A stretch of DNA of 64,000 nucleotides from Rhizodiscina lignyota (taxonomy: Eukaryota > Ascomycota > Dothideomycetes > Aulographales > Rhizodiscinaceae): assembly GCA_010015805.1 (NCBI GenBank), contig ML978128.1, positions 186,001 to 250,000 of the forward strand, written 5' to 3'. How positions within the stretch are numbered: the first letter of the stretch is position 1; each line of letters begins with the position of its first letter. The notes beneath the pieces are model-generated. The model was not told the origin of the DNA. It saw nothing but the letters and a program-made list of their open reading frames with translations, and ran no database searches. Both the position numbers and the translations under genes were made by a program. Positions 9,884 to 20,220 of this stretch are shown piece by piece.

Positions 9884-10430
9884 ATGCCTTCACAGACTTG
9901 GAAAGATAAGGAGCTTGCGGGCCACAATATCGCAAGGCTACGAGTAAAGCTCCAAGAGTTACTGGAGTCGTCTCTATCAAAACTAAACAGGGCGACAGAG
10001 AGAGAAGACTACTGTGTGGTTGTTAAGGCGGTGACAGAAGACCTCTGCCAGGAATTCCTAGGATCCACGGATATCAGGAGCGTCGCAGAGATGCTTCGAT
10101 GGCAAGCTGAATGCAAGGAACTTGTGGAGAGGGAGGAGCTTCTGAAAGAGAGAAAGAACATGACTGAAGAAGCAAGAACAATCAGGACTCAAACAGGCCA
10201 AGGAGTAAACTCTGAAATAGCTGTTCGGTTTGCTGCATGTCCTCGGCTATAACGAATGCTCGAGCCTAAGTATTACTGAGCAGGGAAATACGCCAACTGC
10301 GTTCAATGAAGCTTTACAGAGCGAGGATTTTTCTCCGGGAACCCCCACTCCGCTGCGTGAAAAGGGGAGAACGGTGCCGGATAATCAATTTGACAGCCGC
10401 ATTAATCCTTTTCGGTTAGCGAGTTCGTAG
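9884..10430 (+). CDS. Hypothetical helical protein, island paralogue B
   Basis: Model: join(9884..10227,10271..10430), 167 aa, with a 43-nt intron (GTTTGC..CTAAG) containing a TATAAC branch-like site. Without splicing the frame stops at 10252. Residues 10-100 look like amphipathic helices (LRVKLQELLESSLSKLN, EREELLKERKNMTEE). The part from Y to ER (DYCVVVKAVTEDLCQEFL..DIRSV) matches the pattern of the 171-aa neighbour. The second exon is Pro/Ser-rich (FSPGTPTPLREKG). The start MPSQTWKD was chosen over the ATG at 9869 because the preceding region looks non-coding. No family is recognised. Confidence 0.4.
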
Positions 10431-10610
10431 ACGCGCCAAGGGCGCACGCGTCGCGTTTCGTCCAGCAATGTACGGAGCAACTTCTATCTGATCATACCTA
10501 TCATTTTTAGAGTTGAATGGACAATTTCACCCATCAATTTGAAGCCTGAATTTATCGTACTCGTATCACTTCATTTCTATCGCTCCAAAGATCCCCTCGA
10601 ACATAGAACG

Positions 10611-10913
10611 ATGGCTACAGAAGTTCACCGAACGCGTTTAACTCTTAAACGACTCAGCGATGATCTCAGCTACCACTTCATGCTTTCTGGGGAAGCCAAC
10701 AGCAAACCAAGGTACGCAAGAGAAGACAATAACGCTGTTATTATCTTCTACAGCCCAAAATGGGGCTGGATTGCGGCCAGTGATGGCGAATCCATACCCA
10801 GCGGAATACCCTGGAATGTCCATGTGGCAGACCAAGGCGACTACCCTCCAGAAGGCGAATGGGTAAGCAAAAAGGCTTCGAAATCATATGTTTACGAGCT
10901 GAGCTATGCCTGA
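10611..10913 (+). CDS. Small hypothetical protein (100 aa)
   Basis: ATG at 10611. The sequence is balanced and globular-looking, with several aromatic residues (IIFYSPKWGWIAASDGES, SKSYVYELSY) that suggest a small beta fold. No family is recognised. GTAAGC at 10863 could be a splice donor, so the C-terminus is uncertain. Last of the island's small ORFs, 0.4 kb upstream of the Zn2Cys6 regulator. Confidence 0.4.
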   Translation: MATEVHRTRLTLKRLSDDLSYHFMLSGEANSKPRYAREDNNAVIIFYSPKWGWIAASDGESIPSGIPWNVHVADQGDYPPEGEWVSKKASKSYVYELSYA

Positions 10914-11312
10914 TCTACCGATTCTCGCAAATATTCCTTATGATTTCAAGCTGGCCGGTTTTCCTCTGGTCTCTCCATCCATACTGCTATCCCCGCTGCA
11001 TATCACTGAGATCAGCCTTTGCTGCAATTTTCGAAAAGGGATATTCTCTGAACCTGATCTATCTGTTAAATTGAATCCTTCAATTGTCTCGGTTTTATGA
11101 CGTCGACTGGTGCTAGAATGATGGGATAATCCTTCCCCAACTCAGGGCTGCGGAGATGCGCGGGGAAGGCAGGGGACTCGGTTCACTCTAAAAGACATCT
11201 CCGCCCTCCGTCTGTCCACCGCGTTCAACCGCCGGGGTTTCAAGGACTTGAGTATCTTTGACGTAGCGCAGTGACGGTTTCATATCTCACTTTTCGAGAA
11301 CTGATCATCGGG
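10914..11312. other. Promoter region of the Zn2Cys6 regulator
   Basis: 399 bp without a supported ORF. An in-frame extension upstream of 11313 has only a non-ATG start. Confidence 0.4.
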
Positions 11313-13556
11313 ATGGCTGGACCCACGAACCGAAGAATGCCCCTGAGCTGCGAACCTTGTCGGGAGCGGAAAATACGATGTCCCCGGAACACGCCTGGCA
11401 CAGGCGGCTCTAGAGGGCCTTGCGAGACTTGTGTCCGTCGAGGAGTTCCGGCTTCAGACTGTATATACCTTCGCGATTTTGCGCAGCGACAGCCAGTGCG
11501 CCAGCCAAGTTCGGAGAACGCGAACCATGAGGAGCTCCTCGACCGCATTCGCGGTCTTGAAGAATTACTTCGCCGCCACGTTAGCGACAGTACTTCTAAC
11601 CCCGACAATGGAGCATGTATGGATGGACTGTCTTTATCTTCTGCTCCTGGTAATCTTAAAAGTGCAGGTCCAGGTGCGAGGATAACAAGCGCAGAAGCAG
11701 CCTATCTTTCCCCTGCATCTAGCAGCCAATCTTCAATTCCGACTATAGGGACCCTGGTGCGGTCTAAGACAGGCCATGAGCGCTACGAACCGTTCTCTTC
11801 AGTTTGGTCGTCGATCCTGAAGACCGATACGGTGACCAATGTGCTGGGTGCTGAAGCCGACGGACTTCAGGTTGAGTCTGAAATACCGATTGCAACGAAA
11901 GAAATCTCGAAGGAAGACTTGGTTTCTCTTCTCCCGCCAACAACCCAATGTGATGAGCTAAAGAATGTTTATTCTCAGGCCTTTGCACCTGTAAGTAGTA
12001 ACTACTAGCATTCCAGCTGTGTCTTACATTTTGTAGCTGTGGCATGTATTACATGATCCAACTTTGGACGAAGACTACTCTCGATTCCGGAGCGATCCCA
12101 GCAGTATGCCGTTGTCGTGGGTTGCGCTTCTCTTTGCGATCCTCAGTGTGGCTGTCACTGCACTCGACGAAGACGGGCCTCTCCTCCAGGATCTCGGGCG
12201 AAAGTCTAGCGCAGCGGCCAATGTATCTTCACTTACTTCTCGTTACCGATCTGCTGCTATGCAATGCCTTGACGCCGACCATTATCTGTGGCGACACAAT
12301 ATCTATACCTTGCAGACCTTGATAATTCTCATATACGGCATGAATCACAGCCACGGTCAGTCTTGGGCGCTACTTGGACTGACGAGAAATATCGCTCTAT
12401 CGCTTGGGTGTCATATCGATCCTGAAAATTTCGGACTCGATATAATTGCATCAGAAGAACGCCGAAGATGCTGGGCTGGACTCAATATGCTTTACACCAT
12501 TCAGAACACTGCCCTCGGGAATATCGATGCCACGCAAATACAGTCTCAAGTAAAGCTTCCACTGGACGTGGATGATGACGCCCTTGTGAGTATGGCCGAT
12601 GTGCCACCCGGACCAGGAACGGCACCCTCCCAGATGTCGTACCTCTTACACAAATTTCGTCTGTACGATATCTGCAGCCGAATTACCATCCAGCTCTTTT
12701 CCCAGAATACTGTAGCATCTTACGGTGCCATTTCAGCTCTGGATGCGGAGATCTCGGCGCAGCAAGACTCTTGGAACATCAAATACTTGGTCGATTCGCA
12801 GACGTCAAATCTACCAGTCCACCACGCTATTCATTTGAATGTTCTCTTCGGATACTCTCACCAGCTTTTCTTGCTTCTGCACAGACCAGTTCTAATGCAA
12901 GAACATTCCCCAGAAGCTCCTGCGCGATACACCACGAAGCAGATCATGGATTCTCGAAACAGGTGTATTGACAGCGCTCATGCACTGCTTGGCATTCAGA
13001 GAATGCTTGACGAAAGCGCAGAATTTCGTCCCTTCCGATGGTACAACAGAGGACTAGGCAGTTTCCACGCTTTCCATGCCGCCGTCCTTATTGCATACAT
13101 CTGCTCAACATGCTATGACCTCCAAGTAGATGTTATCCAAACTCTGCGTCGTGATCTGACCGACACTGTTGCTGTATTTGAACGGATTGCTGCAAGTGGT
13201 ATGAGTAGGATTTGTCAAAAAGCTTTACCTGTTCTAAGGAAGTTGTCGTGAGTTTAACATGCAGGACTGGATTGCCGTTATGTACTAACTCATATAGTAC
13301 AACCGCGCAAGAGAGATATGGTTTGGGATATCAACGAAACCATACCGCTACCTTTGCTATTTCTCCTCCACAATCGGAATCAAGCCAATCTGCCCCTCAT
13401 TTTTCACCTGTCGGACTTGGACTCCCACAGCAAGAAATCAATGCACTAGTTGGAAACATGCAGCCACAGCAATGGCTGTCTCCTTCGCAGATAAACTGGA
13501 ACGAGTGGGATTTCATGATAGACGGAAACATGCCACTCGCGGTCCCAGGAGCGTAA
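11313..13556 (+). CDS. Zn2Cys6 fungal transcription factor
   Basis: Model: join(11313..11990,12037..13247,13298..13556), 715 aa, with introns of 46 and 50 nt. A nuclear, sequence-specific regulator. The N-terminal zinc cluster has C13, C16, C23, C37, C40 and C50, with the basic stretch RERKIRC. A linker and short coiled-coil (HEELLDRIRGLEELLRRH) follow, then the fungal-specific middle homology region (about 260-560). The latter includes WALLFAILSVAVTAL, GLTRNIALSLGCHIDPE and SEERRRCWAGL, which is typical of the Fungal_trans domain. The C-terminal tail is Gln/Ser-rich and probably activating. Cysteine spacing is CX2CX6CX13CX2CX9C, looser than the usual X5-12 and X6-8. It is tail-to-tail with the transporter and may control the adjacent metabolic genes. 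Confidence 0.9.
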
Positions 13557-13879
13557 AATATGAAGGAGCTAGTTTCCAGCGAGCGAACAGTCCCCAGAGC
13601 CACTCTACAGACCCTGTTACAGATCTCATATGCTCGCATCAATACTCATGGGTACTAACATTGAGTCCTGGAAAACCACCACCATCAACGCCTCAGGCCA
13701 CTAATTTGTCTCTCGAGAGCGCATAGTACAGTGGAGGCGATCAACACAGATCAAGCTCGATGGAATCGTGCAAAGTCAAGAAATACAGGCTAAAGCAAAC
13801 TTCCAGGCATGCTCTCGCCTGGCCTGAAGAGCAACACCCGAATTTACCTCGATATTTCAACCTTCACGTTCACATTTTC
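13557..13879. other. Convergent 3' ends, no gene seen
   Basis: 323 bp between regulator and transporter stop codons. Confidence 0.5.
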
Positions 13880-14697
13880 TTACTCTTCCTTGTGAAGCGG
13901 GAAGGTGGGAATGGTGAAAGGTGTAGTACCTCCTGAATATAGACCAGCGCAGCCCGCCCAATCTAGAATGGTTAGCTTTGGCATATGATGAGGCAGGAAA
14001 AAGTTTTCAGACTCACAACTCAGGACTGCGACAACATATCCTACGCCATATCCTGCAGTCGACACCTTCTCGTTCTGAACCATGAACCCGACAGCGAGCA
14101 AAAGTAGCGTTAGGTCCAGAAATGCTAGATCCAAGAAGAGAATCCAAGAGCTCCGGACGGCGGCGATCGTGAAGATGACAGTCAGGATAAACCATGCCCA
14201 GACATAAAGCGAGAGGGACTGCTGGAATTCTGGACTGATTGCTCCAGTCTTCGGATCGGTGTATGCAGCAATGATTCCGGATCCTGGGAGATAAATCATA
14301 GCATACGAGACATTGAAGGCTCCGTAGGAGCTGAACACCGTGGCGCCGAATGTATTGCCGGATACGAACTCCATGATTCCTACGATGTACTGGCATATAC
14401 CACCGAAGAAGATGAGGACTGAGATCATCACGTTCGGAGTTTGAATGCCGCGAGCATGTACACCGAAGCTTGAGATGAGGAACATGCCTAGCAATCTTCA
14501 GCTGAGAATGGGAGGTTGAGCTCATTCCTCTCACCTGTAGCAAAAGAGAGAAGCCCCAAAGGAGATGGGTTCGCCAATCGACGATGAACTATGGGTAGAG
14601 CGGGTTGGCTACGGTCTTCAATATGCCCTCCTGCTGTGCGCACTTGTTCCAAGTGCTGAGCATTGCCGTAGGCTTCGAGCTTGCTGTCATCACTCAT
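13880..14697 (-). CDS. GPR1/FUN34/YaaH family acetate or ammonium transporter
   Basis: Model: complement(join(13880..13962,14017..14487,14535..14697)), 238 aa, with introns of 54 and 47 nt. A plasma-membrane carrier of the AceTr family (yeast Ady2/Ato, Aspergillus AcpA) that moves acetate or other short monocarboxylates, with a proposed role in ammonia export. A polar N-terminus of about 45 residues precedes the signature RLANPSPLGLLSFATG (family NPAPLGL). Six hydrophobic segments follow: FLISSFGV, ISVLIFFGGICQYIVGIMEF, FNVSYAMIYL, SLYVWAWFILTVIFTIAAV, FLDLAFLDLTLLLLAVGF and VGYVVAVLSYWAGCAGLY. It shares a divergent promoter with the FAH-hydrolase fusion, which suggests joint regulation. Confidence 0.9.
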
Positions 14698-15223
14698 GAT
14701 TGCTTGTTGGATATTTGCTTGCTTCAGATTAAGATCACGACTCTTTCGAATTGTTCGAGAAATGTGGAGTCGGCTTTGAATTGCATAAGATGGAGACTCA
14801 GGAATAACAGCGGCAACGAGATTAATTCATGTTGACGTCCTACAGCTACTCATCGCCAATTAAACCTGCAACTTCTCTTGTGAGAAACAGGCTGAAGGGT
14901 GTTCTCCACCTTTCGCGACGCGGACTGCAAAGCGCCATCTCCGTCTCTCCGAATTGGAGAAATCTATAAGATCAACTTCAATTTCACAACAATCCTGGGG
15001 TATTCCGAAATGGTTGTAGTGCAACCCCGCGATGTCCGCGCTTCGCCGCCCCTGCTCCCCGTCTTCGCATGCAGCTCGGAGATCTACCCGCCCACTGGGA
15101 CGCGTGCAAGAACGTCACTGACGCTGACAATTTTTTTTAAAATATTTGACATTGCTCCTCATGTTTCCAAACGTTCAATTACTTTTTCTTTGATACCCAA
15201 AACGTAGAGTATACAAGAGCACG
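14698..15223. promoter_or_regulatory. Divergent promoter: transporter / FAH-hydrolase fusion
   Basis: 526 bp between start codons, with no ORF of merit. It contains a CGG-N8-CCG element (15077-15090), the geometry used by dimeric Zn2Cys6 regulators. Confidence 0.5.
15077..15090. promoter_or_regulatory. Candidate Zn2Cys6 binding site, CGG-N8-CCG
   Basis: CGGAGATCTACCCG: inverted CGG triplets separated by 8 nt, about 134 bp upstream of the fusion gene ATG. Such a match can occur by chance. Confidence 0.3.
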
Positions 15224-17042
15224 ATGGGGTCACATACAGAACAACTCTCAAATTATGTCGCTTTCGTGGATCCTGAAGGGGACGAAAGAATTGGACACCT
15301 GAATTTGGATGAGAAAACTATTCAACCACTATCTTTCGTATCTGGTACTCCAATCAAGAACCTTTATCAAGTGATTGAGGCCGGCCCCTCAAATATCGCA
15401 GCTGCCGGCGACCCAATTCAAAGCTCTTCAGTGAAGGTGCTTCCGCCGATTTCAGGACGGGATGTTCTCGCTGTAGGGAAGAATTACATGGAGCATGCGA
15501 AAGAGTTCAATAGCTCAGGATACGACAGCTCAGACAAAGTCGATCAGCCAACCCACCCAGTCTTGTTCACGAAGCGAAGTAGCTCCATTATTGCCGATGG
15601 AGATGACATCTCTCCGCATCATAATCAATATACCGAAACTATTGATTATGAGGGCGAAGTTGGTGTCATTATTGGCAAACCTGGATATCGGATCAGTGAA
15701 CAAGATGCGTGGGATCATGTTTGGGGATATACAATCATCAACGACGTGACAGCGAGAGAACGCCAAAGAGACCATAAACAATTTTACATTGGCAAGTCAG
15801 GAGATACTTTCTGCCCCATGGTGAGCAAAGACATCCGTTCAAGTACAGTTCATAGCTGACATTTACAAGGGCCCTATTGCAGTGCCGAAAGAGAGGCTCC
15901 CGAAGCAGCTCCGAGTTCAAACGTTCGTCAATGGCGAGAAGAGGCAGGACGCAACTACAGACGATCTGATCTTCTCGGTCCCGGTTTTAATAAAGACCCT
16001 TTCGGAAGGAGCAACAGTGCAGCTTGGTGATGTGATTGCAACTGGAACTCCTGCTGGAGTAGGTTTCGGCCAGAAGCCTCCAACTTTTCTTCAGCCTGGA
16101 GACGAAGTCCAAATTTCTGTCACCGGCCTGGGTACTTTACGCAACAAGATTGGGTCCAGTTCCAAGGTCAATGGTACGACAGCCACCCTCCTAAAATCAG
16201 CCATACACCTCACGAATGGTGCAAAGTCGATCAATGGCCATGTTGGATTGACAAACATCAACTCGAAGCCGCTTCACTACAAACACCTCGGTTCGGGCGG
16301 TCCGTCGATCGTCTTTGTCCACGGGCTTGGTGGAACAATGGACTACTATACTCCATTAATTTCGTCTCTCTCTCTGACAGACTCTCACTCCCTTCATCTT
16401 TCGGACCTTGAAGGTCATGGCCTCAGCCCGACACACCCTCTCAGTGTGTTAAGCATTGAGTCCTTCGCCGCCGATATTGGCGGCGTATTTCAGCATGCAG
16501 GAGTTTCCGACTCGAACCCTGCAACTCTAGTCGCACATTCAATGGGTTGTCTTGCAGCCATGACCTTTGCTTTGAATAACCCGGCTCTCGTCAAGAAACT
16601 CATACTCATCGGGCCTCCACCATCTCCCCTCCCGGAAGCTGCGCAACAGGGCACTCATGCTCGTGCCATGACCGCTCGTACAAAGGGAATGGGCGGAGTA
16701 GTCGATGCCGTCGTAACTGCAGCAACATCGGATCAAACTAAGAGCACGAATCAATTGGCCGTTGCAGCTGCGCGATTAAGTCTTCTTGGGCAGGATCCAG
16801 AGGGTTACGCGAAGGCCTGCACCGCACTTGCTGGCGCAACCAAGACCTTAAGTGTGGAAGACCTTAAGGCTGAGACTCTTCTCATTACTGGAGATGCTGA
16901 CAAGGTATCCCCACCCGCGCTGGTCGAGAAGTACAGCAGCCGTATTCCGAATGCGCGCCATGCCATTCTCGACGGCTGCGGACACTGGCACAACTTTGAG
17001 AACTTGTCTGGCGTTGTTGAGGCTGTCAAAGGGTTTCTCTAA
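15224..17042 (+). CDS. Fumarylacetoacetate-hydrolase domain fused to alpha/beta-hydrolase
   Basis: Model: join(15224..15820,15870..17042), 589 aa, with one 49-nt intron. Residues 1-295 are a complete FAH-family hydrolase, which cleaves C-C bonds of acylpyruvates or decarboxylates oxo-diacids using a divalent metal. Seen: VGKNYMEHAKEF, metal ligands in DYEGEVGVIIGKPG, GYTIINDVTARERQ, the lysine of IGKSGDTFCPMGP, IATGTPAGVGFG and GLGTLRNKI. Residues about 325-589 are a complete alpha/beta-hydrolase resembling 3-oxoadipate enol-lactonase: oxyanion loop FVHGLGGTMDYY, nucleophile S423 in VAHSMG, acid D543 in ITGDADKVSPP, H571 in GCGHWHNFE. No stop or splice signal separates the halves, so this is a real fusion in one frame. 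It ends 86 bp from the convergent cytochrome b5 gene. Both halves look active, so two consecutive hydrolytic steps of ring-compound breakdown are likely. Confidence 0.92.
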
Positions 17043-17128
17043 TTTCGTTCGATAGAATTTGTGTTATCTAGGGATTGCTGAGCACGGCTTCCTCCTTCCT
17101 CGGAATTCATAATTAGATTTCTAGCGTA

Positions 17129-17644
17129 TCACCATTCGTCTCTACTCCGAAACCCACTTAGTCCAACAAATCTTGGTCGCTCCTTGAATTTGTTCTCTAC
17201 CCCTTCAGTCCTGCCTATCCGCAACGCCCTGCCGTATTGTTCCATTTCGCCTTCCCCGTGAAAGCGCCAAAATTGCCATGAACAGTCAGATCCTCCAAAT
17301 GGTTCTAAGACGTCCACGCCGCCTGGATGCTCTGCAGCAAAAGAAGTACAATCGTAAACAACTCCGTCAATAACCAGCCACAAACGGTCTTCTCCCGCGG
17401 AGCGACGTACGCGTTTTGCGTCAATGATGGGAAGATCGTTATTGGATATTGATGGGGAGACTGGACGGTACAGCGACAACGCATTGATATCTTCGATAAG
17501 CGTCGTCGAAACCTCTTTCTGGTCTATTTCTGCAGAAAGTGGTTGTCGTGGTAGCTTTTCCGGCGCCTTGAAGTTTTTGTGAATCCAGCCCATGGTTTCG
17601 GCGAATTTCGGACTGAAAGGTATTGACATTCTCGACCGCAACAT
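17129..17644 (-). CDS. Small cytochrome b5-like heme-binding protein
   Basis: Single exon, 171 aa from the first ATG. The cytochrome b5 heme/steroid-binding fold occupies about residues 70-150: LWLVIDGVVYDCTSF, then axial H106 in EHPGG, then second axial H129 in FWRFH. An approximately 70-residue N-terminal extension carries no clear membrane helix or signal, and there is no tail anchor, so it is probably soluble. Such proteins pass electrons to oxygenases, desaturases or reductases. No partner oxygenase is seen in this window. It lies between, and is oppositely oriented to, the FAH-hydrolase fusion and the amidohydrolase. It shares a 317-bp divergent promoter with the latter. Confidence 0.85.
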   Translation of the reverse strand: MLRSRMSIPFSPKFAETMGWIHKNFKAPEKLPRQPLSAEIDQKEVSTTLIEDINALSLYRPVSPSISNNDLPIIDAKRVRRSAGEDRLWLVIDGVVYDCTSFAAEHPGGVDVLEPFGGSDCSWQFWRFHGEGEMEQYGRALRIGRTEGVENKFKERPRFVGLSGFRSRDEW

Positions 17645-17961
17645 TGAGAACAGCGTGATTGCTCGGCAAAATAGATATTTACGCGAGAACTTGATAATAG
17701 CATGCTGACAATGACGCAGATCGGCGGCAGCGAAGTGTGGGGAAGCGGAGCAGGCGGAGATGATCCCCCAGGTTCTCCACACTGCGGAGAAGGCATGATC
17801 GCAACGCCGCTGACATCCACTGAGGTGTGGATGCTAATTCAGGCTGCAGAGGGGTTAAATCGAAGAGAGCATATGATGAAGATGCAATATCTTTGCTTGT
17901 TTACGCCGCCGCAAAGCGATCCACTAATCTACAGTAAACGCAAAAAGTGACAGTGAACGAA
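17645..17961. promoter_or_regulatory. Divergent promoter: cytochrome b5 protein / amidohydrolase
   Basis: 317 bp between start codons. The open frame upstream of the b5 gene has no ATG and reads like leader. Confidence 0.45.
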
Positions 17962-19734
17962 ATGGCACCTGCAAGAGTCGTCAATACCGGCGTATCATGG
18001 CATCAAGGGCCTCACTCGGAGCCTGCAGAGCCTTACGATGGCCCTCCCCGCAACGTGGAATATATCGAGAATCTACAACTAGATCCTGAACTCCAACCAA
18101 AGAATTACGAAATTGCTGGAACGCACCCTGATTCCAAGATCCTTTTCAAAGACGTCAATATCATAGATTCTACGGGCAGGGAACCTTACACCGGTGATGT
18201 CCTGATTGAAGGTCAGTCCATTGCAGCGTTGTGCTGTATATCTCGGACAAGGTACTCACTTGCGATAGGCGAAAGAATCGTTGCAGTCGGAGAAGTCAAA
18301 AACAAAGAAGCTCTCGAAAGGAATCCGAAATGCAGAGTGTTCAATGGAAAAGGAAGGACTCTCATGTCTGGTATGGGTGATAGCCATACCCACTTCACCT
18401 GGAACGGAGGCGATCTGGCGACACTGGGCCAACTGGGCGTGGAGGAGCATGTTCTCTTAACCATGAAGAGCGCTCAATGTTTTCTTGATTCTGGATTCAC
18501 AATGTAAGCTGCCACCTTGGCCCTAGCGAGGCATTCATCTAAAGTATCTCAGGTGCTTCGGAGCAGCGTCTGCGAAGGATCGACTCGATGTGGTCATCAG
18601 AGACGCGATAAATGCAGGAGACATCCCAGGCCCGCGGTATCTGGCGAATGCTAAGGAGATTGCAAAGCCTCAAGGCGAACTAGAGCCTGGTATAACCGCT
18701 TTTGCTGATGGACCGGATCGTACGTCACACGCTCTTCTCCATACTACCTACCGAAGCTGATGTGTTCGTAGAAATGCGGGAAACGATTCGACATCACATC
18801 GAAGATATTGGGGCCGACAACATCAAGCTGAGTATGTCAGGTGAAGAGATCTGCGAGACTCGATCCGCAGAAGATTGCTACTACACGGACGAGGAGACAG
18901 CAGCCTGTGTAGATGAAGCGCACAAGCATAAGAAGCGCTTGTGTGCACATGCACGAGCCCGCGATTCGGTAACGATGTGCCTTAAACATGGTGTTGATGT
19001 CATATATCATGCATCACACGTCGATGATGAGGGTAAGAGGTCCATGTGTGATTCCATTGCTTGACGTGGAGTATGCACTAACCATCATTTTGAAGGGATG
19101 GACATGATGGAGAAGCTGAAGCATAGAACATTTGTTGCTCCTGCGATTAACTGGTTAGTTGCCACGCTTTTCGAAGCGGAAGCATTTGGCTATACTCATG
19201 ATAAGGCGGAGAAGGTTGGGTATGGACGAGAGCTTGATATAGCCGTGGCTGGACTGCGAGAAATGCACCGACGTGGAGTTATCGTGTTACCCGGAGGGTA
19301 AGCTGAACAGTATTCCTATTCAGGATGCGACTGACAAATCAAGGGACTATGGCTTCGCCTGGACACCTCACGGAACATATGCGCGCGACCTCGAACACTT
19401 TGTCAACCTACTGGGGTTCACTCCGCACGAGAGTATCATTGCAGCCACTGCTGGAGTTGCTGCACTCATGATGAGAGGGCATGAACTGGGCAAGATACAG
19501 CCTGGGTATTACGGAGATTGCATCCTGGTTGACGGTGATCCTCTAAAGGATATCAGTGTCCTGCAAGATCATGACAAACTAAACATCATTGTCATCAACG
19601 GCAGAGTGCACAAGGCGGGACGGAAGGAGTATCTTACGGATGGAAAGGCTGGCCTGTCTGTTGGTGTGGACAGTACCAAGCACCTGACATCTGACTTTCC
19701 TGAAGTAAAGCCAGCGATGCAGAAGGCCTACTGA
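17962..19734 (+). CDS. Imidazolonepropionase-like amidohydrolase
   Basis: Model: join(17962..18211,18269..18503,18553..18719,18772..19032,19096..19297,19344..19734), 501 aa, with five introns of 46-63 nt, the most intron-rich of the metabolic group. A metal-dependent hydrolase of cyclic amides or related C-N bonds. Seen: beta-sandwich start ILFKDVNIIDSTG..DVLIEGERIVAVGEV, metal motif H123-T-H125 in GMGDSHTHF, NIKLSMSGE with the Lys at the metal-bridge position, LCAHARARDS and VIYHASHVDDEG supplying further His, and the distal Asp in LPGGDYGFAW. The C-terminus (GKIQPGYYGDCILVDGDPL) is the typical returning sandwich strand. About 55 residues precede the usual domain start. The substrate is unknown; prolidase-like or lactamase activities are also found in this subfamily. 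Confidence 0.88.
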
Positions 19735-20220
19735 TGAGTACAATTGCGATGTCAACAGGACATTGGAGTATTTAAAGCGATTCGTGTGATATACTTTGAT
19801 ACAATCTATGTAGTTACCAAGTAGGAGAGCAAAATTTCCAAGTCAGCGCATGCGAGATGATGAGCTCCTCACAAACCTCAAGTCGAACTTCCACACACGC
19901 GCAGGAGAGATGGTCCAAGCTATTTTGCCTGTCAAATACGATGCTGATAAAGCAATTGTCTGCAGATACGCAGTTTCTAGATAGCCTCACGCCATTCTTC
20001 AGCAGCGTGCGCAACATAAAAGTTTAGTCGTTAGACTTAATAGAATTGACAATACCCTCTAATGCAGGATGAATGAGTACAAGCCACCCATGCTGAAAAA
20101 TGCACCAACAAAGCCTCCCAAAACAATGCAATGCGATCTTCAATGCAATCCAAATTAAGGAAAGAGCGTCTATGATCTTCTGCATCACCTCTATCATTCT
20201 CGACCAAGAGCATTACAGCT
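19735..20220. other. Convergent 3' ends, no gene seen
   Basis: 486 bp between the amidohydrolase and Vip1 stop codons. Short unsupported ORFs only. Confidence 0.5.
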
